Assembly: GCA_003116995.1 (NCBI GenBank)
Contig: BDSL01000013.1
Location: forward strand, 310,001-374,000
Reading direction: 5' to 3'
Origin: Yamagishiella unicocca
Lineage: Eukaryota; Chlorophyta; Chlorophyceae; Chlamydomonadales; Volvocaceae
DNA: 64,000 nt
The notes beneath the pieces were generated by a model, which saw only the letters and a list, made by a program, of their open reading frames with translations, was not told the DNA's origin and did no database searches. Positions 34,947-43,766 of this stretch are shown here, one piece after another. Both the position numbers and the translations under genes were made by a program. How positions within the stretch are numbered: position 1 is the first letter of the stretch; every line of letters begins with the position of its first letter.

Positions 34947-35616
34947 GTGCTGGCTGCCCGGCGCAGCGGCGTGACCACCGTCATATTCCCGGAGGGCAAC
35001 CGACCCGAGTACGCGGAGCTGGCGGAGGAGCTCAAGCAGGTGGGGGTTTGTAAAAACCGTTTTACGCGACGGGACAGGATAGTTGGCGCATGGTGGTGGT
35101 GGGAGGCGCCGGAGGGTCAGAAGCGGGGGCGGCGGCACGAGGGGGGGAGGCTAGGGGAGGTGGGAGGCACAGCCCCGGGGGGGGGGGCTTTAGAGGCCCG
35201 TGTGGGTGGGGGCACGTGGATAGGAGCAGGGGAGGGCGTGGGGGCGGCTGACGAAGCAACAGTCGGGTTTCGGGTGCGGGTGGCGTCTCCCTCGTTCCGG
35301 CCGGGCCCCGGCTCCACCCGCCACTCCTGTGTTACCCCACCCACCCACCCCACCCCAGCCCACGGGTTTCCCTCGAACCCCAGCCCACACATTCCGTCCA
35401 CCCTGACACCGGCCCCACCCCAACCCCCTCCCTGACACCGCCCCCACCCCAACTCCCTCCCCTCCCTGACACACACCCCACTCCGCTCCCTAGGGCCTGG
35501 CTGCTCACTTCGTGAGCACGTACGAGCAAGTGTACGACCTGGCGCTGGGGCCCCACCCGCAGGGGGGCCAGCAGGGGCAGGCGGCTGGGGCGGCCAAGAC
35601 GGCGGGCAGCCAGTAG
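24068..35616 (+). CDS. LON1: Lon protease, ATP-dependent, probably mitochondrial
   Basis: Eighteen phase-consistent exons: 24068-24498, 25054-25195, 25716-25799, 26238-26312, 26623-26713, 27050-27164, 27644-27716, 28000-28112, 28657-28720, 29087-29224, 30128-30235, 30647-30768, 31209-31419, 31850-31943, 32725-33285, 34127-34465, 34894-35039 and 35494-35616, about 1009 aa, the usual size. The N-terminal substrate domain ([39 protein letters not shown]) leads into the coiled linker ([20 protein letters not shown]). The AAA+ module has Walker A GPPGVGKT (~480-487), Walker B LVLIDE (~543-548) and sensor region [20 protein letters not shown]. The protease domain has DGPSAG with catalytic Ser ~895 and GGVKEK with catalytic Lys ~936. 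It degrades damaged matrix proteins. No peroxisomal SKL end is present, so mitochondrial is favoured, though the N-terminus is an atypical presequence. A Gly/Ser/Glu insert (~32940-33170) lies between the ATPase and protease parts. Confidence 0.5.
24589..24617 (+). repeat. Telomere-like TTTTAGGG tract in Lon intron 1
   Basis: Two full TTTTAGGG units plus partial ones, reading G-rich on the plus strand. Confidence 0.5.
24925..25000 (+). repeat. Dispersed intron-end repeat, type B, Lon intron 1 acceptor side
   Basis: Sense copy: GTGTCCGCCGACCATGCGCC, then TTTTCGCGTCAACGGTTTTC and ACGCCACCCC. 50 bp before the acceptor. Confidence 0.5.
25275..25345 (-). repeat. Dispersed intron-end repeat, type B, Lon intron 2 donor side
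   Basis: Antisense copy: GGAGAGAAGACCCGGCCACA then CGACATGGGAGACGGAGGAC. Almost the same sequence as the copy at 20672. Confidence 0.5.
26504..26612 (-). repeat. Telomere-like CCCTAAAA/CCCTTAA tandem array in Lon intron 4
   Basis: About six copies of the 15-mer CCCTAAAACCCTTAA, the complement of alternating TTTTAGGG and TTAAGGG units, ending 10 bp before the exon at 26623. Confidence 0.5.
26805..26938. repeat. CCACAACCGCAA minisatellite in Lon intron 5
   Basis: Imperfect 6- and 18-bp periodicity of CAACCACAACCGCAACC, purine-poor on the plus strand. Confidence 0.5.
27215..27275 (-). repeat. Dispersed intron-end repeat, type B, Lon intron 6 donor side
   Basis: Antisense copy: AAAGACCCGGTTACATGACA, TGGAGGTTATAGCTGGCGCA. 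Confidence 0.5.
27735..27805 (-). repeat. Dispersed intron-end repeat, type B, Lon intron 7 donor side
   Basis: Antisense copy: CATGACATAGGAGACGGAG, GAGCTAGCAAGCGCG, GGGACACGCGTTTGAGTG. Confidence 0.5.
27945..27998. repeat. 15-bp tandem repeat forming Lon intron 7 pyrimidine tract
   Basis: Four copies of CCCCCTCCCCGCCAC run straight into the acceptor CACCAG. Confidence 0.5.
28380..28475 (+). repeat. Dispersed intron-end repeat, type B, Lon intron 8
   Basis: Sense copy: AGCATGCGCACACAACCAGG, GCGCCAACTACACTTCCCAT, GTCGAGTAACCGGGCATTTT. A further sense terminus (ATCCACGGGTCTTCCTCGAA) follows at 28606-28628 near the acceptor. Confidence 0.5.
28960..29040 (+). repeat. Dispersed intron-end repeat, type A, Lon intron 9 acceptor side
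   Basis: Sense copy: CCTGTTTTAAACGGTTTTTT, CATCCACGAGTCTCCCTCGC. Confidence 0.5.
30015..30122. repeat. CCCCCCATGTTGC tandem repeat in Lon intron 10
   Basis: About seven imperfect units ending at the acceptor CGCCAG; acts as the pyrimidine tract. Confidence 0.5.
30223..30334 (+). repeat. Tandemly duplicated 5' splice junction of Lon intron 11
   Basis: The exon-intron junction AGATACTGTGCCTGGTGGGT at 30222-30241 recurs as AGATGCTGTGCCTTGCGGGT at 30266-30285 and AGATGCTGTGCCTGGTGGGT at 30313-30332. Confidence 0.5.
31020..31100 (+). repeat. Dispersed intron-end repeat, type A, Lon intron 12 acceptor side
   Basis: Sense copy: CTCCAAACGAATGTCACAAA, CGGCTTTTTCCCCTCGTACA, CGGGTTTTCCTCGCACCC. Confidence 0.5.
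31510..31605 (-). repeat. Dispersed intron-end repeat, type B, Lon intron 13 donor side
   Basis: Antisense copy: GTGGCGAGAACACCCGGTTA, CACGCCATGGGAAGTGGAGG, AACTAGCTGGCGCATCGTCT. One of the best preserved copies. Confidence 0.5.
32000..32095 (-). repeat. Dispersed intron-end repeat, type B, Lon intron 14 donor side
   Basis: Antisense copy: GGGCGAGAAAACCCGGTTAC, ACGACTTAAGAGACGGAGGA, AACTAGCTGGCGGATGG. Confidence 0.5.
32640..32724 (+). repeat. Dispersed intron-end repeat, type B, Lon intron 14 acceptor side
   Basis: Sense copy: GCGCCCACTATCCTGTCG, TCGTGTCAACGGTTCTCACG, CCACCCCCCC, ending 20 bp before the acceptor AG at 32723-32724. Partner of the antisense copy at 32000. Confidence 0.5.
33300..33390. 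repeat. GTGGGTGAGTGG tandem repeat in Lon intron 15
   Basis: Imperfect GTGGGTGAGTGGGTGG units directly after the donor at 33286, rich in GTGAGT donor look-alikes. Confidence 0.5.
33402..33606. repeat. (GTGGG)n pentanucleotide array in Lon intron 15
   Basis: About 40 nearly perfect GTGGG units with a few GTGGC variants near 33540 and 33600. The G-run spacing fits quadruplex potential. Confidence 0.5.
34475..34585 (-). repeat. Dispersed intron-end repeat, type A, Lon intron 16 donor side
   Basis: Antisense copy: TGCGGGGAAAACCCGTATAC, CGAGCAGGAGACGTTTGTGG. Confidence 0.5.
35040..35100 (-). repeat. Dispersed intron-end repeat, type B, beginning at Lon intron 17 donor
   Basis: The intron starts with it: GTGGGGGTTTGTAAAAACCG, TTTTACGCGACGGGACAGGA, TAGTTGGCGCATGG. 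A second, intergenic copy of the same subtype sits at 36115. Confidence 0.5.
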
Positions 35617-35697
35617 CGGCAGCTCGGTGTGCGTGTGGCACTGGATCCGAAGCACTGCTGCCAACAACCCTAACGACCCAGTAAGGCCGACAGTGTT

Positions 35698-35702
35698 TGT
35701 AA
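35698..35702 (+). terminator. TGTAA poly(A) signal of Lon gene
   Basis: TGTAA 82 nt after the Lon stop codon, a typical green-algal distance. Confidence 0.5.
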
Positions 35703-36034
35703 GGAGTAAGCACCGGAGATGATGTGGGAGGGGGGGGGCAGCAGATAGCGGTGGTGCCAGGAGCGAGGGGATGTTTAAAAACCGGCTGTGCCCCCCCCCC
35801 CAGGAGCGTGGTGGGGGGGGCTGCACAGCCGCAGCTGGAGGGTGGCGCCTCTCCGGTGCTGCGATGTGTTGGTGGTGCGTGTTGCGGGTTAAGAGGAGTG
35901 GGAGGGGTGAGCGGGGTGAGAGGGGTGCGGGGCGGGTGTGTGGAGGGAGTCGAAGTGGCGGGGGGGGGCGCTGGCTACTACCTGACGTGTGTGTGTATGT
36001 GGGGGGGGGGGGTACAGAAAAGAACCGGTATGTG

Positions 36035-36185
36035 GGGTGACATAAACGAACCGGTGACTCGACGTGGGAAGTGTAGCTGGTGCATAGCCTTCGGACACCG
36101 GGACCGGTATGTGTGGGGTGTATAAAACCGTTTTACGCGACGGGACAGGATAGTTGGCGCATGGTCGTCGGACATCAATGGTATG
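36035..36185 (-). repeat. Two consecutive intergenic copies of the dispersed repeat, type B
   Basis: First: AACCGGTGACTCGACGTGGG, AGTGTAGCTGGTGCATAGCC. Second: AAAACCGTTTTACGCGACGG, GACAGGATAGTTGGCGCATG. Same orientation, about 5 bp apart, outside any gene I can model. Confidence 0.5.
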
Positions 36186-37569
36186 TGTGGGGGGGGAGGC
36201 GACCTGGTGGCGGTAGGGCGTAGGCGGGAGCACGTGGGCGGTGTGTCGGAAGGATGCGTGCGAGCAGTGTGCGGATTGGTGGGGGGTGTGATGGAGCGCT
36301 AGGAGGGAGGAGGAGCAGGAGGCGGCAGGGGCTGGGGGGGCAAGGTGCGGTGGCCTGCACGGTGGTTGGACCCGGTGGTTGGGTTGTTCATCGTTCGGTT
36401 GGGTGAAAAAGTCGTTGGATGGGCGGCGCTGGATTGGGGGAAGTGCATTGCGGCGGTATCATCAGCTGTACGGGGCTCCGGGGAGGGGTACCTCATTAGT
36501 CATTACATTATACGTTGATGATACGGAGGGGCGGAGTCGGACGAGCAACAAAACGTATGCTTCAACTATCTGGCGACTCAGGCAACCATCCAACCAATTA
36601 ACCAACCAACGCGTAACCAACAACCCCTTCGGGTGACATGTACGGAGGCCGACGGCGGCGGCGGCCCCTAGCGTCTGCTGCCGGCATATAATGTCACAGC
36701 CGCGGCACTACTAGATCATCCATCATGCTCTTGCAATCTCGGCCCTTGCAAAATGACAGCTGCGGCCTCGGAGCCCGATAACCTAAATATCCTAACAAGC
36801 CAGCGTTTGACTAAGCCAGCGTCTGACTATGCTCCATGCGGAGCTCCTCAAGGCGTAATACCTGGCAAAAACACGCGCGATCAAAGGCGTGCTCGCTTGG
36901 GAGCAAAACCTCGTCTGATGTTTATTGGTTAAGACGTGGTGTGGTAGAGCACCGGGGGGTGGGCTGCCCCTCGCGCACGGCGGCGCCGCTACCGTCGGGT
37001 CGGGTCAGGTCGGGTCGGGGCCATCTGCTCATCACGCCTGCCCTGCCACCAGAGGCTGTCCGGTCGTTTCCCTCTCCCTCTTCATCAGCCAGGGCGCAAC
37101 CTGACTGCTTGGGGTTTCGGAGCGCCTACTGCTGCGGCTGCGGCTCCTGCGCACCAACCGCCCCCTGCTCACCTGCGTTGCGGTGCAGCGAGGGTGCGGA
37201 TATGGGCTTGTGAGCTTGGGGAGGAAGCGAGGGGAAAATGGGAGGACGGCGGGACCAGCGTTCGGTGAATGGCATACGGCACTTTGGGGAGGGCCCCCCC
37301 GCCACCCAAGATGACCCCCGGTAACGGTATAAGTACGTGGGCTGGGACGGACGGAGCACCATGCCCAGCCCACCACACAGCCGATGCGACCGATGGCTCT
37401 ACCTTCTGGTCTGGGGCCCGCTGTAACAGTTGCTACCACCCAAGTCCTGCCATACGCGACCCAAACGCCAACGCAAAGTGCTACTTTCCCTCCAGCACGC
37501 CTTCGAGGGGCAGCATACACAGGCTTCCCAATAGGCAACCCAAGTTCTCCGCCACGCGCCAGGCACACC

Positions 37570-37650
37570 CAAGACACTTGTCCGAGTGTCCGAAACAAAT
37601 TTCGCCGGCTGGTTTCTGTTCTCCATCCCCTATGGGTCTTCTCGGCCCCC
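37570..37650 (+). repeat. Dispersed repeat, type B fragment, 3' of BAR-like gene
   Basis: AATTTCGCCGGCTGGTTTCT, GTTCTCCATCCCCTATGGG; matches the EF-SAM intron 3 copy at 14638. Confidence 0.5.
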
Positions 37651-37887
37651 CCCCCAATATGGTTGGGTTACCAACAAGCAAGGTGTCACCACATCCCCCC
37701 TGCCCCTCAGCTCGTCCCACAGCAGCCCGCTGCCGCCAGCCCGCTCCTTCCCCCAATTCCTTCCTGTAAGCCTCCTCCTCTCCCGGACGCCCCCTCCTGC
37801 GCAGCCCTCTCCCCTCCACCTCCATGACCCGCAGTCGCAGCTACCCAGGCTCCCATCAACCCACACAAGCGACCTCTGCGTCCGACG

Positions 37888-40800
37888 TCACAAACAAACC
37901 GCCGTAGCCACAACCCTGCCGTACGACCAATCACGTTGCCCCGGTGCCGTACCCTCCGTCACGTGCTCCTCCACTGCCTTGGGGGCCTCCTCCGCAGGCG
38001 GGGCGGGTGGGGCCGGTGGGGCAGGGGGGCTGGGCGGGTTGGGACTGGTGATGGACTCGCCGCTGGGGGATGGGGCGGCGCTGGTTCCGGATCCGGGCGC
38101 GACAGCAGCGGCGGTGGTGGTGGTGGAGGCGGCGGCTGAAGGGGGAGCGCCCCCGCCCCCACCCCCGCCCCCTGCCAGCCCTGCCGCCCGCTTGCCGACA
38201 TCCCGCTCCTTCAGCTTGTCCTTCGTGCGTCGGGGCATGGGCGATGACTGCAGGGAGGGCGGGGGGTAGAACACAAGCAGGGGAGGGGGAGGGGGCGCCC
38301 GTGGGGCGGGAAGGGGAGGGGGGGAGAGGGGCGGGAGGTAGGGGGCTGGGGTCATCATAAGCGCGGGGGGACGATCATGGCCACCTTTGGCCCGCAGCCC
38401 CCTACCCCAGGCCTGGACGTGTTTCGTCGCCCGTACCCCAATTCCCTCTCCCCCTCCTCCTCGTACAGCCCATGTGCACCTCAACGCCGTACTGTACGAC
38501 AGTGGTGACGAAACACATTGAGGCCTCCCCTTTCACCCCACGCGTGCCATCTCCCCAAAACCCGCCGCTGCCCGCTGCTCTGCCCCCTCCCCGCCCCAAT
38601 GCTGAAAAAACCCCATTCCCCCCCACCCCCGCCACAATGCGCCAGCTATTTTACACATGTCGTGTCTCCGGTCTTTATGCCCCCCCCCCCCGCCTCACCA
38701 CAATGCTCGCCGGCACGGGCTCCAGAACCCCCATAGGGCCCGCCGGAGCGCCCTCCGCCAGGACTCCCGCTGCACCGCTGGACAGCGCCCCCGCCACCCA
38801 AGCCCTGAGGTTGGCTGCCCCCCGGACCAGCCAGGCCACCTCCTCCGCCAGCAGCTGCTCGGCCCGGAGGAACTCGGCGGAGGCAGCAGCAGCGGCCTCT
38901 GAGGGGGCGGGGGCGGGAGAGGGGAGGGTTACGGTTGGCGGTTGGTAGTTGGGGGACCGGGACACGCCGTTGTTCCCGGGCGCCTCGAAACACAAACACA
39001 CCGCCCGACCCACCCGCGTGCCGCCTCTCGCAACGCTCCAGGGAAAGCTCTTTTTCGGCATTTCCTGCGCACACGGGCCCTAAGGCTCCCAGCCAACCCA
39101 CACTGCAGTCCGGCCCTTGGAGCCTAACGACGTCCGCGAGACTACCGCGACAGACAGGCAGGCGGCAACAGCCGCCACCGCCACCGCCGCCGCCGCCGCC
39201 GCCGCAGTAGCAGTAGCAGCAGGTCAACCGCAGTACGACACCCCGCCTCATGCCAACTCTCACTCACCGTCGTCAACCGCCGCCGGGGGGGCCGGCACGG
39301 GGGTCTCAGGGGCGGCACCGCTGCCGGCTTCCGCCGCTGCCGGCGCGGCCGGAGGAGCCCCCGCCGCGTGGGCACCGTTGCCCCCGGCCGCCGCCTTCTC
39401 CTTGTCCTTCTCGTGGTGCAAGGAGGGCAGCAGGGACAGCGGCTTGCGGCCGAGAGCCTTGCCCTCGAGCTTGTGGGCGGCTTGGAGGCGCAGCTGGGGA
39501 GGGGGGTTGGAAGGTGTAGGGTGGCGGGAAGGGGTGGAGGGCAGGAGGGGGTGCAAAAAGGCCCGGTGTGGGGGTGGGAGGTATGGGGCCCAAGGCCCGG
39601 ATAGAGAGGCCCAGCCCGAGGCCGCATGTTCGCGGATGCAGTTAGCAGGGGCCAGGGGGAGTTAGGACGGCGGCTGCTCAGGCAGTCCGCTCGCCCCGCA
39701 GCAACGCGCCCCGTACAAATCCACCACCGTCGCTCGCTGCATGTGACATGTTGTAACGGTTACCGGTACAGTGGGCTCCAGACCAAAAGGGAGAACCATC
39801 GGGCACACCGCACATGTGCCAGTGGATTTTCAAAACGCGTAATGTAAAGCCCGCCGAAGCCCGCTGCCCAGACCTGGTGCGGGGAGCGTGGCAATTGCGT
39901 GCGGTCCCACGATTTCCCTCTCCCCCTCGTCGCAACACCCACCCTCCACGCACACACACGCACTAGCCCTCCACTTTGGCGTTCCCTCGGTGTGCAGACC
40001 CACGGGTCACCTCTCACCCCACCTTGGCGTCCTCGTAGGTTCCCAGCCACACACTGGCCGGCAGCACCAGCGACTCGAACCGCTCCGCCAGCCGGGGACC
40101 CAGGGACGACAGCAGGGAGGAGTGGAAGTCACTGCCGTACAGGTGCTCGTGGGACGCCGGCGGGGGCGGCTCCACAACGGCCAGCTCAGCTCCGGAGCCA
40201 CCGCCGGCCGGCGACACGGTGTCGTACAGGCGGGGCAGCGGGGTGTCCCGGAGGAGGGCGCCGACACCATCCAGGAAGCCTGGCGCCGGGGCCGGGGCGG
40301 GCGGGGGGTATTGTTGCCGACGCGGTTCGAAGGTGGCGTGTTCTTGTGGGGGCGACAGCGCCTCAAGCGTCTAGTTAGGCTGCGCCCTGGCAAAGCGAGT
40401 GCGCCAAGTCTCAAATTGCCGCTTTCCCCCGGGGCCCTGAACGTGTACGGCAATGTTTGACTGCGGGCTTTCCGGTAGGGTGCCGTTGCACCGTTGTGCG
40501 GCCGCTGTGCGGCCGCTGTGCGGCCGCTGTGCGGCCGTTGAGCGTCCGTTGTGCGTTTTTTTCGCCCGTTGTGCGGCCGTTGCGCGGCCATTGTGCGGCC
40601 GTAATCCCGGCCGTTGTGCGGGCCCCGCGTGCAGCTGGGACAGCCAGCGCCACAGGGAGGCGTCTACCGTAGTTGCAAACTGGCAGTCATGAGGTGTCTA
40701 AACACCATTATGACGCGCTGCAGCGTAAAGGGCATCGGCAGCAGCAGGTCGCGACTTGTGCGCCAGCCAGTGTACACCCGCGCCCCAAGCATGGCTGCCC

Positions 40801-41493
40801 TCCTGGCATTGCAGTGTATGTGCGACACCGCTGCTACCTCGCAGCTCGAAGGCCAGCGAGAAGGACGACCCGGCAGGGCGACGAATGAGCGCGAAGCCCG
40901 AGCGGCCGACCCATGGATCATCACGCCGTCAAGGTGCCACAGCTGTCTGACTCAATTTCCCGGCAGTGCACCTCTGCGACGACGCGCGACGTCCCATGAC
41001 CCACGGGTCAGCACGTGCGGATTACTTGGGATACATCGACTGGCAGCAGCAGCAGCAGGAGCAGGAGCAGCGGTGCAACACGAGGCGGCACACCTGGTGC
41101 CTGCTAGCCTGGCAGCGCGCGCGGGCCGCAGCCGCGGCGAGTTGGGAACACAAGGCCCATCCACACCTACTGTCGGTTGCAGTCTTGTACTCGCGCGCGT
41201 GCTTCTCAAACTTGTGCAGCTCCTTCTCGAAGTCCTTCATCTCGTCCAGGCTGCGCTCGTGGCGCTCCAGAGGTGACGTGCCGCCGTCGTGCGAAGCGGT
41301 GCGCCGACCCGCTGTGCCGCGCCCCTCGCCCACTCCCAGCGCTCGCGTCAGCTGCGATTTCCCACATCGGCACCACACCGTCAGCACGCATGGCTGTGCG
41401 CAATTATGCTGCCAGCGGCAGAAGAGGCGCGGCGAACAGCAATGCTAGCGAATGGAAGAGAAGGCAACTAGGCAAGCCCACCTTGGCCCACAT
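37888..41493 (-). CDS. N-BAR-like membrane-curvature protein
   Basis: Six exons on the minus strand, phases all consistent: 41493-41482 (12 nt, MWAK), 41351-41171, 40279-40023, 39493-39268, 38898-38699 and 38247-37888, about 411 aa. The N-terminal MWAK-LTRALG could be the amphipathic helix 0 of N-BAR proteins. BAR helix 1: SLDEMKDFEKELHKFEKHAR, then EYKTATDSFLDGVGALLRD. Helix 2: YGSDFHSSLLSSLGPRLAER through VWLGTYEDAKLRLQAAHKLE. A low-complexity, partly charged insertion of about 55 residues follows. Helix 3: EFLRAEQLLAEEVAWLVRGA. The order and helix lengths parallel amphiphysin/Rvs167 BAR domains, which bend membranes in endocytosis. The Ser/Thr/Pro-rich C-terminus shows no SH3 domain. The call rests on pattern, not alignment, and other coiled-coil dimer families are possible. 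The J-protein and BAR genes sit far apart, so no operon-like link. Confidence 0.5.
38625..38698 (+). repeat. Dispersed intron-end repeat, type B, at BAR-like gene intron 5 donor
   Basis: Antisense to the gene: ATGCGCCAGCTATTTTACAC, ATGTCGTGTCTCCGGTCTTT, then a C run ending at the donor at 38698. Confidence 0.5.
39961..40022 (+). repeat. Dispersed intron-end repeat, type A, at BAR-like gene intron 3 donor
   Basis: In gene sense the intron begins GTGGGGTGAGAGGTGACCCG, then TGGGTCTGCAC: close to the start of OPR intron 1 (18359) in an unrelated gene. Confidence 0.5.
40485..40622. repeat. TGTGCGGCCGT minisatellite in BAR-like gene intron 2
   Basis: About 12 imperfect units of GTGCGGCCGCT/GTGCGGCCGTT, rich in NotI-like GCGGCCGC cores. 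Confidence 0.5.
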
Positions 41494-41944
41494 GTTTGAA
41501 GGAAGGACACCGCGGCGTTAAACGAGAGTTCTGTGTTATTATGGAAGGTCTCAGCGCAATTTGGCCTGGAGACGCAACTGGTGGCTGCCAATAGGCAGGA
41601 GGAGATGTCCGGTTTTACGGCACAGGCCTTACGGCGCGTAAAAATCAAAACTAACTTGTTACTTGTTTATGTTACATCGAAGCGCGGAGGAGGGCCACAG
41701 CCCTATCAAAGTCAACGACGTCATCAGCACCCAGGCATCCTTGGCTGGCCTACCTCACGCGACGTCTTCACGTTTGGACACCAACGCGCAACCGTCTGGT
41801 CTCCGTCACCCCCTCCTCCGCATAAGGGTCGAAGTTATCTGCTTGTCAACTATATTCTAACCTGTGTCTGGTAGACACGCCTTGGTGTATCCGCTGCGAT
41901 TGTTGTGAGGCTGGGGCGTCGTTTTTGGGGGAGCTCCAAAGCGC
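41494..41944. promoter_or_regulatory. BAR-like gene upstream region, left flank of tandem array
   Basis: About 450 bp between the BAR-like start codon and the array edge. GC drops here relative to the left side. No coding signal seen; the promoter role is inferred. Confidence 0.5.
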
Positions 41945-42173
41945 CGACCAAGTCCCAGGGGCGCCTACCACACATGACTCGATGTGCAGTGCGCCTGGAC
42001 GATTGCGGATGCGGACCCATCCATACCTTACTGCACGCGAGGAACGTTTAAACACTCCTGAACGAAACGACCCGCGGGGTCATCAGGCAAACATATGCCA
42101 GGACGCAACCCACGCGTGCGCCAGGCCAACCCTTCATGGTTCCATACATGCGCCTAATAGTGCCATCGTATCG

Positions 42174-42178
42174 TTACA
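42174..42178 (-). terminator. TGTAA poly(A) signal for leftward transcript, unit 1
   Basis: TTACA on the plus strand within TCGTTACATG. Conserved in units 2-6 (46360-46364 in unit 2). Confidence 0.5.
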
Positions 42179-42270
42179 TGAAGGAGGTATGCAGCTACAT
42201 AGCGGGCCTCGGATGACTCTGCTGCCGCTATTGACGTGCGAGTGCGGTACAGCCAAAGCACATTGCATGG

Positions 42271-43379
42271 TCACCTTGGCCTTGCTAGCCAATTTATATC
42301 ATGGTAAGCTTCTTTTATTTCACCGTTTGCTGCCGTTCTCAGAATCGCGACCGACCTCCATGTCGCCATGGCAGTCCCAAACATGTCAAATAGGCTCGCC
42401 AAGAAGCAGCTGAACAACTCCGCAAGCTGAACCTTCTTAGGGCCTGCATCTGAGCTGAATTCTTTGTGCAGCATGGCACTGCTGCTCTTGGTGGAAGGCG
42501 GCGACATCATTCCAGATGCCTTGCGTCGGCCGGTATGCTTGCCTGTCACGCCATCCTCCACTAGTTTACTGAACATATGCTAATGCCATTGCTTCAAGGC
42601 CTTTGATGGGGCTTCCGGATCGCGAAAGCCTCTGCACCCGTTCAGCCTTTCTCTTCAGCTGAAGACAAAAGGACAATCAAACCAGATAAATGATGAGCGC
42701 GCTATGTGTGGCGTGTGGTATCATGGAAGCGGTCGGTACAGGCCTGTATACACGAGCAGTTTGGTTTTACCGACCTTCGTTCTCGACCTTCTTGACCTGC
42801 GCGTAATCTCTGTAAGCCTGAGTGAGCTTCATACTACTCGCTGTAGAAAATTGTCTTCTGTAGAGCTGCACGTGCCTCATCAGGAACGGGTTGCGCTAAT
42901 GCTTTCGGGTAGGGCCCACCAGACCGCCCCAATACTTAATGGCCTGTGCACGCCTGCGTCCCCATTATCAAGCAATCTCTCAAGCACTTCTTTTCGCTTC
43001 ATACTTGCCTGTCACCCTTCCGTCCAATTGTGATAAAACAAAGTCACTCGGTGTGCCGCAAGCCCACCGTGGTGTTTGCGCGCTGTTTTTGCGTTCTTTG
43101 AAGTCTTTCCAGTCCGAGAATGGCGTGCTGTTTCCTTGATGTGTCCAAGTGTGTGGTCAAGTGCCCGTGTGGGTGAGTGCGGTTTGGGTCCGGGTAGCCG
43201 GGTGAGAAGAGGCCTCCTTTCCAGCCCGGCGGTAACCTAGGCAGTTCTGGGGCACAAATAAAGTTCTTCCGATTCTCCTTGGGGTGCTTTTTGTGCTTGG
43301 GCCTATTCGATGGTTGCGCAGCCAACCGTCTCCTGCCAAACCAGCAGGACCAGGCCGAATCAGCCATGATAGTATCCAT
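42271..43379 (-). CDS. Uncharacterised leftward ORFs, unit 1, possibly one spliced or decayed gene
   Basis: Starts at ATG 43379 with MDTIMADSAWSCWFGRRRLA and a Lys/His-rich stretch (KHKKHPKENRKNFICAPELP), open to 43044 (111 aa). The last frame, starting near 42576, gives KHTGRRKASGMMSPPSTKSS and a hydrophobic AELFSCFLASLFDMFG end. Frames between are open in pieces with no convincing splice sites. TGTAA on this strand (42178-42174) lies about 90 nt past the final stop, supporting leftward transcription. I do not recognise the family; a transposase-like or regulatory protein is conceivable. The reading could also be non-coding. Confidence 0.5.
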
Positions 43380-43766
43380 TTCCCGTAATTAAAGCAGCTT
43401 AGCTATGCACTCGCGTCGCCGTGCTCGCGTTTCGCGGCCTTCAGCATGCATCCTCACAATGAGTTTTCAACTTGTGACTGTATGCACCGTCGTCACAAGC
43501 AGTTGCTTATGTGACGACTTCAATTATTCATCTCATATGACTATAGTTTGGGAAGAAACCCTTTGCACGTAATGTTGTCTGCTTCGCTCGTTACGCATGC
43601 AAGTTTTCGTTCGACTATCCTGTCCACTCTCCACCACAACTGAGAGCCGTGCTACTCGTGTTCATCAAGTTCTTACCGCTTGCCCTGCCAACGTCCGTCT
43701 TCCCATAGGCGGTATCCACACGGCGGCGCGGCGGTCAAGCCGCCCGTCACGTCCACTCCCGCCGTT
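43380..43766. promoter_or_regulatory. Divergent intergenic region of the tandem unit
   Basis: About 390 bp between the leftward ATG and the poly-Glu ORF ATG. AT-rich with CAATTATTCATCTCATATGA; nearly unchanged in all five complete units, as expected for a shared bidirectional promoter. Confidence 0.5.

Larger units (their letters stand above)
35617..37887. other. Convergent intergenic region, Lon / BAR-like gene
   Basis: Holds the Lon poly(A) signal and three dispersed-repeat copies (36035-36110, 36115-36185, 37570-37650). Open frames are short, low-complexity or repeat-derived. No gene supported. Confidence 0.5.
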
